Source: Erpobdella octoculata
Taxonomy: Eukaryota > Annelida > Clitellata > Hirudinida > Erpobdellidae
Assembly: GCA_963978895.1 (NCBI GenBank)
Contig: OZ022239.1
Location: 9,130,804 to 9,194,803 of the forward strand
DNA: 64,000 nucleotides
Direction of reading: 5' to 3'
The notes beneath the pieces were generated by a model. The model had not been told where the DNA came from, searched no databases, and worked only from the letters and a program-made list of their open reading frames with translations. This document shows positions 1-12,284 of this stretch, piece by piece (position 1 is the first letter of the stretch; each line of letters opens with the position of its first letter). A program made the position numbers and the translations under genes.

Positions 1-1723
1 AAAATCTGCACGTTGTATATGTACAACCATAAATTTATTTATGATAACTTGCACTTCAACCGTGAAATTTTATGAGACTAAATAAACACATTCACTTACA
101 AACATTGAAATACCCAAAAACACTGAATTAGATATTCGGTGATATCCATTTTTCCCACGGTTTATCATTCCAATGATACGCAACTTCATTGGTAAGTTAG
201 TAATGATTGGATACGCATTGGGTAGTTAATTGTGGTTATTCTGATATGGTGTTATTATAGTACCTTCTCTTTCTTTTAAAGAAAGGCGTTCCAAACATGG
301 GTTTTTTATTTATATTCCCATTGGGGTTAACCCAACGTACCAAACTGAAAAAGATCACACCCTAAACTTACATTGTATAGCTAATAGATTTTAAAAAAAA
401 GTTGACAGACTGTTTGATATATTGATCCATATTGATAGCTTGGGCGCAACGTTTGAAACAATACATTATGGACTATACAGTCTGCCTTTGTTGTACCAAT
501 ATATTTTATTAATATGTAAATTACTAAAAAAAAAGTTGAATAAGACTGCCTGTCTAGCTCTATTGGATGTAATCTTACCACCGCGACTCTAATAATGGTA
601 GTGGACAAATTTCTCTAATTTGTGTGGAGTAGAGTTTGGCGTTTGACGACACTTTGACACTTGTTTATCAGTGACTGGCCGAATAGCGGACCATGAAAAT
701 GGCTTACTGCGGGAAAGACGGGCCACAGCCGCACAGCCAAAGTACAGGAGACGGTCCTTTAGTTTCAGCCACAAATCAAAAACTTAACACATTTTCGAAC
801 CCATTGATGCAGAGCGCTGTCCATTTTGACTCGACATGCTGTAAACTCTCTCGCTGTCAACAAAACTCTTATACGACTCTTTCTCTCACCATCCGAGATA
901 TTATTTGACAAGTTTTATAGATGTAATTTCTAATTTCTGATTTCTCGCAACAATACTACTACATTGATGGATTGGGCGTTTTTAAATATCTTTTAGCTTT
1001 CTATATTCGGTGTAATTATATAAGACAGGAAATAGCAATATGTAGGAAATACTTCTCTCGTCATTGTATGATCTGATTTTTTTATTTTATCGCCTCCTTT
1101 ATCTAGATGTTGGAATGGCTTGCATTACGCAAGGTGGAGGTGATGGTGGAATAAACTTATTTAAGTACGTTAACAGTAGTTAACACTAACACTGAGAAAT
1201 TCAAATATTCTGCGAGGTTTTATAATTATTAATGCTTATAATTTCTTTTTTAAATAACAATTTGGAAAAAAATAATTATGCACAGCATGACTCATACAAG
1301 CCACTTCACTACTGTACTGTCACTGCTGTTGAGCCGTTTTCAATTGAAGCTATGTCCGTGTGCGTGTGCGTGTGAGGCCACTGAGACCTTTTCAGTCAAA
1401 GAAAACGTCATTCACACGCACATCTGTTAGCAAAAACACTTCGGATAAAAAATGAAAATTTTCCTTATTTTTATCAGCTAACATTAATTTAACTTTTTCT
1501 GTTCAACAAGCTGCCAGAGGTATAATCCAGCCTTCAAAAACGTAATTAAAGAATGTTGTCGTTTAATACCGATCTCTGGTACAACTTGTTGAACCAAAGC
1601 ATTGTAAGTAGCTTTGTGCTGCTTTTTTTCGTCATTTTTGTAAAGTACAAAACAGCTACCTATGGCTGTTTCTCACGAAAACATTCGATCATTCATTTAT
1701 TAATTAGTTTCACTAATTAAGTA
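1..1723. other. non-coding DNA, nothing recognised
   Basis: AT-rich sequence without a convincing open frame, RNA gene or transposon end. The open frames here are short and have no recognisable domain. Confidence 0.5.
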
Positions 1724-2152
1724 GTTCGTTCGTTCGTTCGTTCGTTCGTTCGTTCGTCCGTCCGTCCGTCCATCCATCCATCCATCCATCCATCCATCCA
1801 TCCATCCATCCATCCATCCATCCATCCATCCATCCATCCATCCATCCATCCATCCATCCATCCATCCATTCATCCATCCATCCATCCATTCATCCATTAA
1901 TCCATTCATCCATTAATCCATTCATCCATTCATCCATTCATCCATTCATCCATTCATCCATTCATTCATCCATTCATCCATTAATCCATTAATCCACCCA
2001 GCCATTCCATCCATCCATTCATCCATTCATCCATTAATCCATTAATCCACCCAGCCATCCATCCATCCATTCATCCATCCATTCATCCATTCATTCATCC
2101 ATCCATCCGTTCGTTCGTTCGTTCGTTCGTTCATTCATTCATTCATTCATCC
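1724..2152. repeat. compound tetranucleotide microsatellite (TTCG/TCCA/TTCA)
   Basis: About 430 bp made almost entirely of 4-bp units. It begins as TTCG, passes through TCCG into a long TCCA block, then interleaves TTCA, TTAA and TCCA variants, and returns to TTCG and TTCA. The near-symmetrical order suggests repeated slippage from a common unit. Confidence 0.95.
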
Positions 2153-2635
2153 TTACAATCAGTCAATCAATTGTTTAACTGATTAGCATTCCTTTTATAG
2201 AGTCATAATAGGCTCCTATGAATTAATCGGCCTGGTTTGGCATGCTACTACTCCGCAGACTACTACTTATTACTTCAAAAAGTTGATCTGCTGACGACAT
2301 TTAAAAGCCTTGCTCGAAGCAAAGTAGTTATTAGTAGGCGGTCGGGAAAGCATCGATAAAGTGAGAAAGAGAGAGAAAGAAAAAGAAAGAAAGTGGTATA
2401 CGGATTGCGTTTTATCGGATTTTTCGAGAATAGAATTTTCTGTGATAAAAAATTGAAAAATCAAATACAATTATTATTTACTCGTCGTGCGGTGTTTCTA
2501 ATCATCGCATATCAACCGGTGACGTTTCTTCATTTTTTTTAATCTTTGGACTGCTTAGTGAGTACCTATTTGTTGTTGTTGTTGTTGTTGATTTTCATTT
2601 GTCTACAATCGAAGTGTTTACTCAACGTTACTTTG

Positions 2636-2721
2636 TAATTTAATTTAATTAATTTAATTTAAATGCATTTAAGAGATTTAATTTAATTAAATTAATTTAA
2701 TTTAATTAATTTAATTTAATT
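2636..2721. repeat. AT-only palindromic repeat (TTTAATTTAATTAA)
   Basis: Runs of TTTAATTTAATT and its complement surround a short interruption (atgcatttaagag). The sequence is self-complementary at many registers and could extrude as a hairpin. Confidence 0.8.
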
Positions 2722-3295
2722 TGCCACCCTGACTTGTAACTTTCACTCAGCCACATATCTAGAGGGTCGATTGGTACAAAATGCTTGATCACTAGATTGT
2801 ACAATAATAAAGGTCGCATGTGTGTACTGATTGTTTTCGTCTTCTATCATCACGTGGTGGGTGGCGAGCCCCATAGTACGCGGTGACATGAACTCGATCC
2901 TGATCATTGTCGTCAGCGTCAGGGCAAACTCATTATTTTTCAGCTTGTACTGATCGCTCCCTTTCACGTGCAAACCGCGTTGTTCGGAGCACAACAACAT
3001 ATGATGAACACACGCACATACATACAAACATGTACCACGCACATATATGTATATACATCATAAGCGGATCTTAGGGGATCATTTTGTTTTTTAAATTTAA
3101 TTTTTTTGGATGCCAAGAAATTTTGTTAACAATATTGGGACGAGAAATACTGTCGAGAGCCAATAATAAGCGTATTTGTACTTAAAAGTTGTATTTGCAG
3201 ACAAATTTTCTCAAATAAATTATGACTTTTCAAATTATTTTTTTTATTCCAATCATCGTCAAACATCAATGGTTGACAAAATAAATATATAATTA
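2722..3295. other. non-coding, no supported feature
   Basis: A 99-codon minus-strand open frame covers 2743-3042 but shows no domain, splice context or compositional signature of a gene. Nothing else is recognised here. Confidence 0.4.
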
Positions 3296-3500
3296 AAACA
3301 AGTTAAAGAAAAAACGAGTTTTTTTAACACAAACTTTTATTTCAGATACACTCTATTTATAAATACGAAAGATGTTCAAATTAAGTTTTTTTTTAATTGA
3401 ATCATGTATTGTCATCCAATATAAAGCTATGCTGAAACTTTCAGCTTCCTAGCTAATAAAAAAGTTGGTTAAATTTTACTTGCAAGATTTGCGTACAGAG
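3296..3500 (+). repeat. dispersed repeat R1, copy 1
   Basis: Starts at aaaacaagttaaag and ends at ttgcgtacagag. The same order of segments (cgagtttt..aacacaaactt, catccaatataaagctatgc, cagcttcctagcta, ttgcaagatttgcgtacaga) recurs at about 53736-53940 and 57280-57490. One of those copies lies inside a longer Helitron-like element, so this may be an internal fragment of such elements. Confidence 0.8.
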
Positions 3501-3837
3501 TTTGTAATAATAACTTTTAGAGTTTCAAAATTTGTAAAATATACGAATAAAATAACTTTTCTAAGAAAAAGCTATTGTGTTTATTTGTTAGTTCATGTAG
3601 ATGAGGTATCTAATGCAAATTGTACATTCGCGGAGACCCCTGTCTAAGGAATCATACAAAGGGTGGTTGGTCACTATCCTCCGTTGCTTGCCTGAGCAAT
3701 GCACTGTCAGCCTGGTCACAGAGGTTGACAAATTCCAGCATATATATATAAACTTAACGTAATTGTCATTCAGCGACTGTGGGGGGGGTAATTTATTAAA
3801 TGAACATTTAAATCTTAGATTTTTTAAATTTTTTTAT

Positions 3838-4150
3838 AAACTTTACCGCTTGTCTTGCTTGCTTGAATCTTTGCAAACCTTGAAAGTAAAATTTAACTAA
3901 TTTCCCGTCATCCAATAAAGCTGAAATTTGATATAGAGGTTTGTTCTTTATGACAATGCATTCTATTAAAGTTTGAAAATTAAAAAAAAAAATTATATTT
4001 AAAAATAATAACCATCTATGTTTTAAAACTAAATCAAACACAATTATATAGATAAATGGTTGCATATATAAATTCAAAAAATTGTTGTTTTAAAGAAAAA
4101 ATTTGCAATAAATGAAAACTGGCAAATCCATTATATATGGATTTGTGAAA
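3838..4150 (+). repeat. dispersed repeat R2, copy 1
   Basis: Shares cttgcttgcttg, then tcccgtc.tccaat and a later catctatgtt segment in the same order with 16300-16550. Both copies are diverged. A related piece with gtctgtctgtctgtcgtcaa lies at about 23228-23320. Confidence 0.6.
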
Positions 4151-4532
4151 AAACCTTGTTTTTTACGGCTTACTTGTTATTACAGTTTGTTGTTAAACTT
4201 TCAATAATAAATTCTAAATTGTAAGACAGGTGCGACGAACTCTATCACGATTTTCACATGAGTGGTTTACAATAGAAGAGCTGTGCGTGGAGTGCTTGTT
4301 GACATTCTCATTCACAACAAAAGAAGCCGAGCAGCTAGCTAATAAATTGAGCCGTTCGTGAAAGACTGCTTCACAACACTTTACTGGGTTCATCAAATTA
4401 ATAAATTAATCATAAACAAGCTGATTAACACATAAAATAAGTTTACATCGCTCTTGCTCGATGCTTCTTCGCATGCCCAAAAGTATCAAACGTTCCAGAT
4501 GTACTGTAACATACCAACTCTGCGAGTGCGAG

Positions 4533-4730
4533 TGCAACCACCCATCACCATCACTGCGGGTGCAACCACCCAACAATGCGGGTGAAACCACCCAACATTG
4601 CGGGTGCAACCGCCCAACACTGCGGGGCAACCACCAAGCACTGCGGGTGCAACCACTCAACACTGCGGTTGCAACCACCCAAACACTGCGGTTGCAACCA
4701 CCCAACACTACGGTGCAACCACCAAGCATT
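4533..4730. repeat. minisatellite, about 22-bp unit
   Basis: About nine units of the type gggtgcaaccacccaacact with single-base variants and small length changes. The overlapping open frames here are products of the repeat and have no gene support. Confidence 0.9.
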
Positions 4731-7322
4731 ATGAAGTAGAGATTTCTGCGGGAAAAGAATATGAAAACATCTTCCTTCCATTTCCATTTAAAGAACTTTA
4801 ATCAAAGCTCATTTTTATTAAGCTTTTAAATGAATGCATTCATCCAGTTATCAGTACGTGAACGTTACAAAAACCTAAGATTTACTGTTCGAAAACAAAA
4901 ATTAGCTTAACAAAAATAACTAAAGTCGCGTACTCCCAGTAGAAATCAATCTGTCAAGATTATCTTAACAGGGTTGACATTGACATATTATGTAACCAAA
5001 TGCTGGTGGAAACACTTTTTCTATTATTTCATGAAAAAGCTTTTATTCATTTTGACGATATTTAACGTTGTGCTAATTCAAAGACCTTTTAATACAGAAG
5101 TACACAAAACTTAAACATTTATTTTCCGTATGGTTGGAGAAAAATCTCCAAACTGTATTTGTGTATTTGCTATATATCCACACTGTATTTGCTATATCTC
5201 CACCCAATGTGTGCAATATCTTCACATTGTGTACAACAGCCAAATACTGTAAGCGCAGTGCTTCAACACTGTGGACATTATTGCAACAATGCACATTAGC
5301 AGCACTACACCGACACTCACCCATTTCTAGTCCGTGTAGGCCTTATAATGTATACTTTTTTATTCTAGATCTTTTTTTCTTTTAGCTGTTAATTCAGTTC
5401 TATTAGAGTGCACAGTGGAGCACAAGGGCCTGTTGTTTTATAAGCAGCTGATGTGATCAATACATACAAGCATGCAAGTTAACATTATCGACTTCGCTCC
5501 ATCTTCGCACTCTTTGAATGTTTCGTCACATTATTGTTGTTCCTCCGTCGCAAGAGAACTTTAAAATCATTATTTTATAGTTATTGTATCTTAAGTCACA
5601 GAGGTAGTTGCTGATGTCGTAGTTGTTGTTGTTGTTGTTGACGTAGTTGTTGTTGTTGCTTTCTGCATGTTTAGGTTAGTGTAGGAATTTGATTCGCGCT
5701 TCAGAGCGTATCGTCATCAAATTCCTGTCTCTAGCCGTAGGGCCGAACTTAACTGCTTTTCATTGATAACATCACAACGATACACCCTAGAAATATCTCT
5801 ACATATAAGTAGGTGTATAGAATTCAATACATATAATAATAGTATATTCGTTATCATGGCCAGTGGCCACTATGATCTATCTAGAAGTCCATGGATCATT
5901 CAACCTACATTAGCAGCATTATCATCGTTATAGTTAACCACATTAGCTGCATTATCATCATTCCTTACATGGTCTGCATAGCAATCTTCAGCATTTTTCA
6001 TGTCAACATTATATTTGTCTCAATATAAGGACTGTCAGTATTAACGAAATTTGTTGTTGGGGAATTGAATGATGAGAACTTACATTATCATGCGCGCATT
6101 GAGATGCGACAATTGAATATGTAATGAGACAGAGAAACAGGCATAATCGGAAATACGTAAAAACGAAAAGAGACCGAATAACACATAGAGACAGAAACTC
6201 AACACATATCTACAATAATATACAATACAATCAGAAAATATCGAAAGACAGACAGACCGAGTCGTACGTATTTTTAAACAAGAGTTGGCCAAATTATTGC
6301 TAAACAAGCAAAAAAGAACGCAAATGGCACGAGAATGAGAATCTACATATATAATGAAGATCACCTCTGAGCAATCATCATCAACATCAACAACAACAAC
6401 CAGCATTTAGTTATCTCGATAAATTGAGACGAAATGATGGAATTTAAATCATCAAGCAACTAGAGAATGAATTTTGTCCTATTTCTATACTTTCAAACGA
6501 GCCTAAGAACTTGTTTTCGCCATCTTTTATCATTATTCACACATGCACACACACATACACACATGCACACACACATACATTCATATATACATGTACAGTA
6601 ATGCCCACGAACACACATTACAGATGAATGCGCACATCATAATCATCACCAAAGTTACATTAACGTTTGTTTACTCCGATCGCAGTGTAATCGCACATAT
6701 GGGCTAGAAAATAGATCCAAATATAAACAAGATAAATATGTTTATTGAAGATTTGTTTTGTTGATAATAATCTCTCTTCAAAGTTCTTTTCTTTTAAATA
6801 CTAATTGTAAATGATTTGAAATGATCGAATAAAGTAGCGTTTCAAATGTTATCAAATGTATTTTTGAAAGAAATAATCTTCACAATATAAAAGTTTAGTT
6901 TTAATTTGAATAAATTTATTGTGACTTGAATTTTATGCGAATCGTTGTTTCTCTTCCATGGAAAACACACATCAAATTTAATGAGAAAAAATATAACCTC
7001 CCCACTCCCTCCCCCAATTTCCGTGTCCGTAGGGGGCGTGGGAATGTCTAGACGTTAAGCCCATCCAGACGTCCCTGAACGGCGAGGAGAAGAAACGTGA
7101 CTAACATGGAAAAGAGGAAAATAGATAAGTAATAAACAATAATAAGAATAATAATAACAATAAATGAAACTACAAAAGTTCCGCAGATTCTTATTTAAAA
7201 AAAAACAATCTCACGTGAAAATAACCACACTTTGCGTGTCTTTGATGTTTGTGTGTCTGTGTGAATATATGTTTGTGCTTGTATGTATGTTTGTCTTGTA
7301 TGTATTTTTCTATTTTCGTGTC
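4731..7322. other. non-coding stretch with minor simple repeats
   Basis: No exon-like conserved peptide was seen. The stretch holds short (TTG)n runs near 5617-5656, a perfect-arm inverted repeat at 5683-5726 and CA-rich patches near 6540-6600. Confidence 0.4.
5683..5726. repeat. short inverted repeat (11-bp perfect arms)
   Basis: Arms AGGAATTTGAT and ATCAAATTCCT enclose a 22-base centre that itself contains CGCT/AGCG. Forms a compact 44-bp hairpin or cruciform. No known element end was recognised. Confidence 0.7.
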
Positions 7323-7384
7323 TGTATGTATGTGTGTGTGTATGTATGTATGTATGTGTGTGTATGTATGTATGTATGTATGTA

Positions 7385-7417
<33 letters not shown>

Positions 7418-7504
7418 ATGTATGTATGTATGTATGTATGTATGTATGTATGTATGTATGTATGTATGTATGTATGTATGTATGTATGTATGTATGTATG
7501 TATG
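7323..7504. repeat. (TATG)n / (TG)n microsatellite
   Basis: Nearly uninterrupted TATG units, with TG runs in the first part. The Tyr-Val-Cys-Met repeat open frames over it on both strands are artefacts of the repeat. Confidence 0.95.
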
Positions 7505-8454
7505 AATATATGTTTGTTTGATGTTTATATAAATATATCTTCATATGCTTATGTGATTTTATGTTTTTGTAAGTATGTTTCTGAGTATTTGTAGGCATGT
7601 GTTACCGTATTTTTGTGCACTTGTAATTGTATGTGTAAGTATGTATAATTATATGCTGGTGTGAGCATATGTTTGTGTAACTCCATGTTTTTTTAAGTGT
7701 TGTATTCATTGTATATACCACACGCAGGAGTTGGTTTCATACTAAATTATATATTCGCATGTCTGCACCGCCATTTTCTGGGCCTCGCCCGATCGATTCT
7801 GCTGGACCGAGAATCGCAAAAGTGATAGAAAAAAACTAAAAGAAGGGAGATAAAAGAGAAAGACAGAAGGAAAGAGAGGGGAAAGAATGAGAGAAAAGGA
7901 AATGAAATATGGAAGAAGAGAAGCATACTTATTAATTCCACGTAACTCACAGTTTTCACGAAGTGCTTATTGTATTAAATGTTTTATTATATTCATGATA
8001 AACGTCATCACCCTCATAGCTCCTCCCCTGTTGCGTCATCATCATCAGCCTTGTTGTTGTCGTCGTCATGATCATTATCATGTCCGTCGAGCTTTGGAAT
8101 TATACTTAAAAAAGATAAAAAGAAATTATGCTGGTGAATTGCTGATGCTTTGAAGTTAGCAGAGATAAAAGAGACAGAGACAGATAATAAGAGCGAGAGA
8201 GACAGACAGGCAGATTGAGAAAGAGAGAGTCGGTTGGTTCTTCTATGAAGCTAATTCGAAGACTATATTCGCAGATCACGCAAGCGAGTTGGGAGACGAG
8301 ACGTACGTATAATTAGTTGGCGTACGCATCCTGTTACGAAGATCAGGGACGTTGAATTGCATTCTGCATCCTCGTCGAAGCCGCTGCTGTTCTAGATGTT
8401 TTTTGTTCTAGAAAAGACAAAGTTGTTCATGGAAGTTCTGCAATTTGCACTAGA

Positions 8455-8540
8455 ACGTGCACTTGTTCTATCAGATGTGTGCAGTTGTTCTATCAGAAGT
8501 TTGCAGTTATTCTATCATATGTTGGCAGTTCTTCTATCTT
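8455..8540. repeat. short tandem repeat, about 22-bp unit
   Basis: About four diverged copies of gcagttgttctatcagaagt. Older, weaker copies extend to the left to about 8396. Confidence 0.7.
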
Positions 8541-9118
8541 TAAATCTTTATCATACATTCATGACTGAACTCCTAAAGTTTTAAAGAGCACCGCTTAAAA
8601 TTGCAAAGCTTTTTACTGTCGATTTCAAGAGATTTTAATAGCCAATGCGTACTTTCAAGTGACGTTTAAGAAGTGTAATCGGTGAAGTATTTGCCATTTT
8701 TACAAAGGGGGTCAGGGGGGTCCACCTAAATCACACGTGGAAGACTCGTACTTTCATTGAATTGCGGTTGGAGATTCAATCCCCTACAAAGCGTCAACAA
8801 TTATTACGTTCGGTTATGCATGGAAATCTCCTCCACAGTTCCACACTCCACAAACCCAGACAAAGACCTTTGAGACGAGTCTCGTTCGTTCTCTCTTTCA
8901 GGTCCTTCTTCATGGAATGCACTGAAACTTCAATCCATCTACTTACTTTTAAATTTTATCTTAAAACATTTTTTAATTTGTCTATGAATTATATTTTTAT
9001 TCTATCTGCGAGTTGCACAAATCCTCTATTAATAGCTAAGTTCTATAATTTTAATCTCATCAAAAATATTATATTTAAAAAAAAATAACACTTGCTTTTG
9101 AAAAATGCTCTAAATATC

Positions 9119-9780
9119 TCTGGTAGAGTACGGGTACGGGGGCCTTTATTTTTAGGGGTTTCAAACGTGCCGGGTCCAGCCGCGTAGCCATGTCGGACCC
9201 CAGGGGGATCGGCCCCCCAAAAGCCGTCACGGGTTCCCTAGGAAAATTTGTAAATGAAAAATTTGAAATGGGAAAATTATGTACGACTACGGAAAAGTTG
9301 GGGAAAATGCTTACGACTTATCCCCAGTCATCGGGAAAAAGTTAGAAAAATTTCGGGATAGAGGCTACGACTACCCCTTCCTCCCTGGTCGTCAAGTTTT
9401 TTAGGAAGGAGAAAGTGTTAGAAAATGTTGGTAAAAGGGCCTAAGACTTCCCCCCGACCATCAGGTTTTTTAGGAAGGAAAACAGAAAGTGTGTTTGAAA
9501 AATTTAAAAAAAATTTGGCTCTTTTTTTAAAGGACTAAACCCGCCCCTCAGTTAAATGTTGGGGCCCATTTTGCAAGTACTGAGACCCCCTCAAAAAAGT
9601 GGCTGGATTCCGTGCCAAATATGAAGATTTTAGGCGTATAAAAACGGACCGAACCATGCCTGAAATTTTGGCTTATGAAACGGGCTGATTCGGGTCAGGA
9701 ACAATCGGCAAGTGCAGTACTCTAACCTCTGGTCACCACTCCAATCGCCAAACAACCGCGAAAGGCCTTACAGACAGCAT
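9119..9780 (-). repeat. dispersed repeat R3 (SINE-like), copy 1
   Basis: Its reverse complement over about 9600-9720 matches 46455-46560: both have a gccgatt start, cccgtttcataagc and a later ggcc.g.tcggcc segment. Read on the minus strand, the right end also resembles a degenerate tRNA-like head (ggtgaccagaggttagagta). The GC-rich left part (9130-9250) is unlike the surrounding DNA. The outer boundaries are uncertain. Confidence 0.45.
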
Positions 9781-10957
9781 TATAAAAAAAGTGGTATATG
9801 TATGAACTTTAACAAATTTTATTAAAATAATAAGTTTTGTTCAAAATGTGTGAGCAAATGCAGTTCGGGAAGTGGGTGAAATTTAAGTAACAAAATTCCA
9901 GGATCCCCAGACAAGGCAAAGATATAAACCCACGTAAAAATTTATCATTTATGGCTTCTGAGCATGAAATTGTCTCATTGACACCTTTTAAGCCATGGGG
10001 GCCAAGGTACCTTCAATGGCCTGACCTTTATCTTGACTTGAAGAAAACGACTCAGAGTTATTCCGCGGCGTCCATCTCAAACCTGTGTAAACAAGGAGGG
10101 CTGACAATAACAAATTTGCAAGCTCCTCGATTTGTCAACGATTGCTCTATATTATGATTATGTATGTCTTCTATTTATTGATATCACATCATCCACATTC
10201 ACGCACCTAATAAATTATCTCCTTTCTTTATTCTATTTAGCGTACTTTTTCTTTTTACCACTCCTTCATACAATGAACCACGCTCCAGTAAACAAGTGCC
10301 GATTGATTTTTAACGCTACTAGGCGACGATTCACTTCTAAAAATAGATTGCACCCAGACAGCGAGGATCATTTGCATACGACTCCTACCGGTCCAGTATT
10401 TAGTACTATTTCGATGACAAAACACACAAAATAAACCGACAATAAGGCAATGTGCCTCACAGTTCCGTTGGCGGATCCAAAATGTTTTGGTGGGGGATGA
10501 TCATCGACAAGTTTTTCCTTCAAGAATTGTTGATGACCGAGATATACTTAGTTCATTTTTTACAAATTAAAAAAGTAAACTTTTTTTCTTCCAAGAATGA
10601 GAATGGTTGATGGCTAGAAGAACGTGGAGAGGGGGAGGGGGTAGTCGTGGCTCATTTTCTAAAAAAATCTAAACAGTAGTTAAATTTTTCTTCCAGAGAA
10701 TTGTCGTTTAAAGAAACCTGGGTATTTTAACACAACAGTATTTCTATTGATGAAAACATCAAATATAACCTAGAGTAATAAAATAAACTTACTTCAGCTG
10801 TATTCTCTAGTGTTAAAGCTTAGACTTAGATAGAGGGACGTCAAGCACATTACCCCTTTCGTTCGGTTAGTATCAAATATGAATGAACAATTTAGTGTTT
10901 CAAACTCAAAATTGTAAGCAAATTTAACAAGCTGAATGTTATGTAATTTTTATTATC

Positions 10958-11030
10958 TGGCGGGGGATGCATACCCCGAACCCCCCCCCCGCCCCCCCCC
11001 CCGAATCCGTCGCTGCATAGTTCTACTAGT
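10958..11030. repeat. GGGGGATGCATACCCC/poly-C dispersed motif
   Basis: The string gggggatgcatacccc followed by C runs and cgaatccgtcgctgcat is repeated in weaker form at about 56842-56900 and in part at 10450-10500, suggesting a dispersed element end. The family was not identified. Confidence 0.45.
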
Positions 11031-11162
11031 TTTAAATTTCCATCCGAAGAAATTGAACTGAAAACTGAAAAGTGTTCCTATTCAAAGCGAAATTAAATAT
11101 CTTTTATCCCCCCCCCATTCACCTCATCTTTCTCCGCCTTAAAATGTATCTGGGTCTTACTA

Positions 11163-11201
11163 ACAAACAAACAAACAAACAAACAAACAAACAAACAAAA
11201 A
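11163..11201. repeat. (AAAC)n microsatellite
   Basis: About nine tandem AAAC units. Confidence 0.9.
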
Positions 11202-11591
11202 CAACACTTCTTCCCTGCTACTAGCAGGTTAAGAAGTTTCAAATTTCAAACAGCTTTAATCAAATAAAAAAGCTTTTGCAAACTGATACAAAACAACGAA
11301 ATCAGCTTGTAAGGCATGTAAACAAACTGAATTGTATATTATATAATTGTATTCGTGCTTGTAAACAGGAAATTTAAAGAGTTCATAATCACCAGCTTCG
11401 AGCACCTATTTATACTTTCAAGTATTTCAAATGAATAGTATTTCCATAACCCATAACAACAACTTTTTCACCTAATGGTTTTATAATACAACACTGCACC
11501 ACAGCTGAGTTCTCCGAGAGAGATAGTATTAAAGAAGGAGAGAGTTAGGATGAAGGGATGTAGATAGAAAGAGTAAGTGGTGGCGATGATG

Positions 11592-11629
11592 ATGATGAAT
11601 GAATGAATGAATGAATGAATGAATGAACG
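11592..11629. repeat. (GATG)n/(GAAT)n microsatellite
   Basis: GATG units followed by about eight GAAT units. Confidence 0.9.
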
Positions 11630-11816
11630 AAACGGGCCAGAAGAGTGAGTGGGAAAAAAGGAATGAAAGTGAGACGAATAAATAGAGAAAAAGAAAATAA
11701 TGGAGATGAAGAATGAAAAGAATAGAGAGAAAGAGAGAGAGAAAGTGAGAGAGAGGGAGAAAAAGAGATGTTCATTTACAAAAAAAGTTCCAAAGTACCA
11801 CCGCCGTTCCAGCAGA

Positions 11817-12284
11817 GCTATAAAGCTGGTGCGGAAAACGCCGGCTAGTCAGCCAACGAGCGAGTTAGTCGGAGTGAAGAAGAGTGCATATAGGTTCGTC
11901 GTGTACACATCGAGTAGTTGTACCAGACAGTGTGTATGTGTGTGTAGTATTGATAGTAACAGTAGTAGAGTTTTCCATCTGAGTCGTCTTGTGGCACTGA
12001 AGCATATCTTTCTGTTTTTTTTGCTTCGAGTTTTTTTCCTCTTTCATTTCGTCGGAAAGCTCCAGCGAGAGAGGACGCAAGCAAACGAGATTCTGAAGGC
12101 GAATAATGACCAGATGTTTGGAAGGTCTGGCACGGAGAAAATTTCACGCTCGCAAACTACTAAAGTAGCAAGCAGGATTCGATCTGAAACAGAAATACAC
12201 AATTATAATCTAAAAGCTTTTTTGAATTATTTTATTCGTAAGCGTTCTGCGTTTTATTTTCTCTTTCAGCTAACGGCGGTGAGT
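11817..12284 (+). promoter_or_regulatory. candidate promoter and 5' noncoding exon of the AHNAK-like gene
   Basis: A TATA-like ctataaag near 11818 lies about 25-50 bases before initiator-like gtcagcc and ttagtcgg strings. The downstream sequence is less AT-rich than its surroundings and ends at a strong donor, GGCG|GTGAGT, at 12279-12284. The next good acceptor on this strand with a coding exon is at 19538-19539, so an exon of about 11850-12278 could join it. This is inference: another donor-like gaggtgagtt at about 14328 is an alternative, and no transcript evidence is available here. Confidence 0.3.

Noticed and set aside
2743..3042. 99-codon minus-strand open frame
   Set aside because: Composition looks less repetitive than most, but no domain, splice context or neighbouring exon was recognised; possibly part of a dispersed repeat.
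7164..7598. Open frames rich in Tyr-Val-Cys-Met or His-Thr-Tyr
   Set aside because: Direct translation of the TATG/TG microsatellite.
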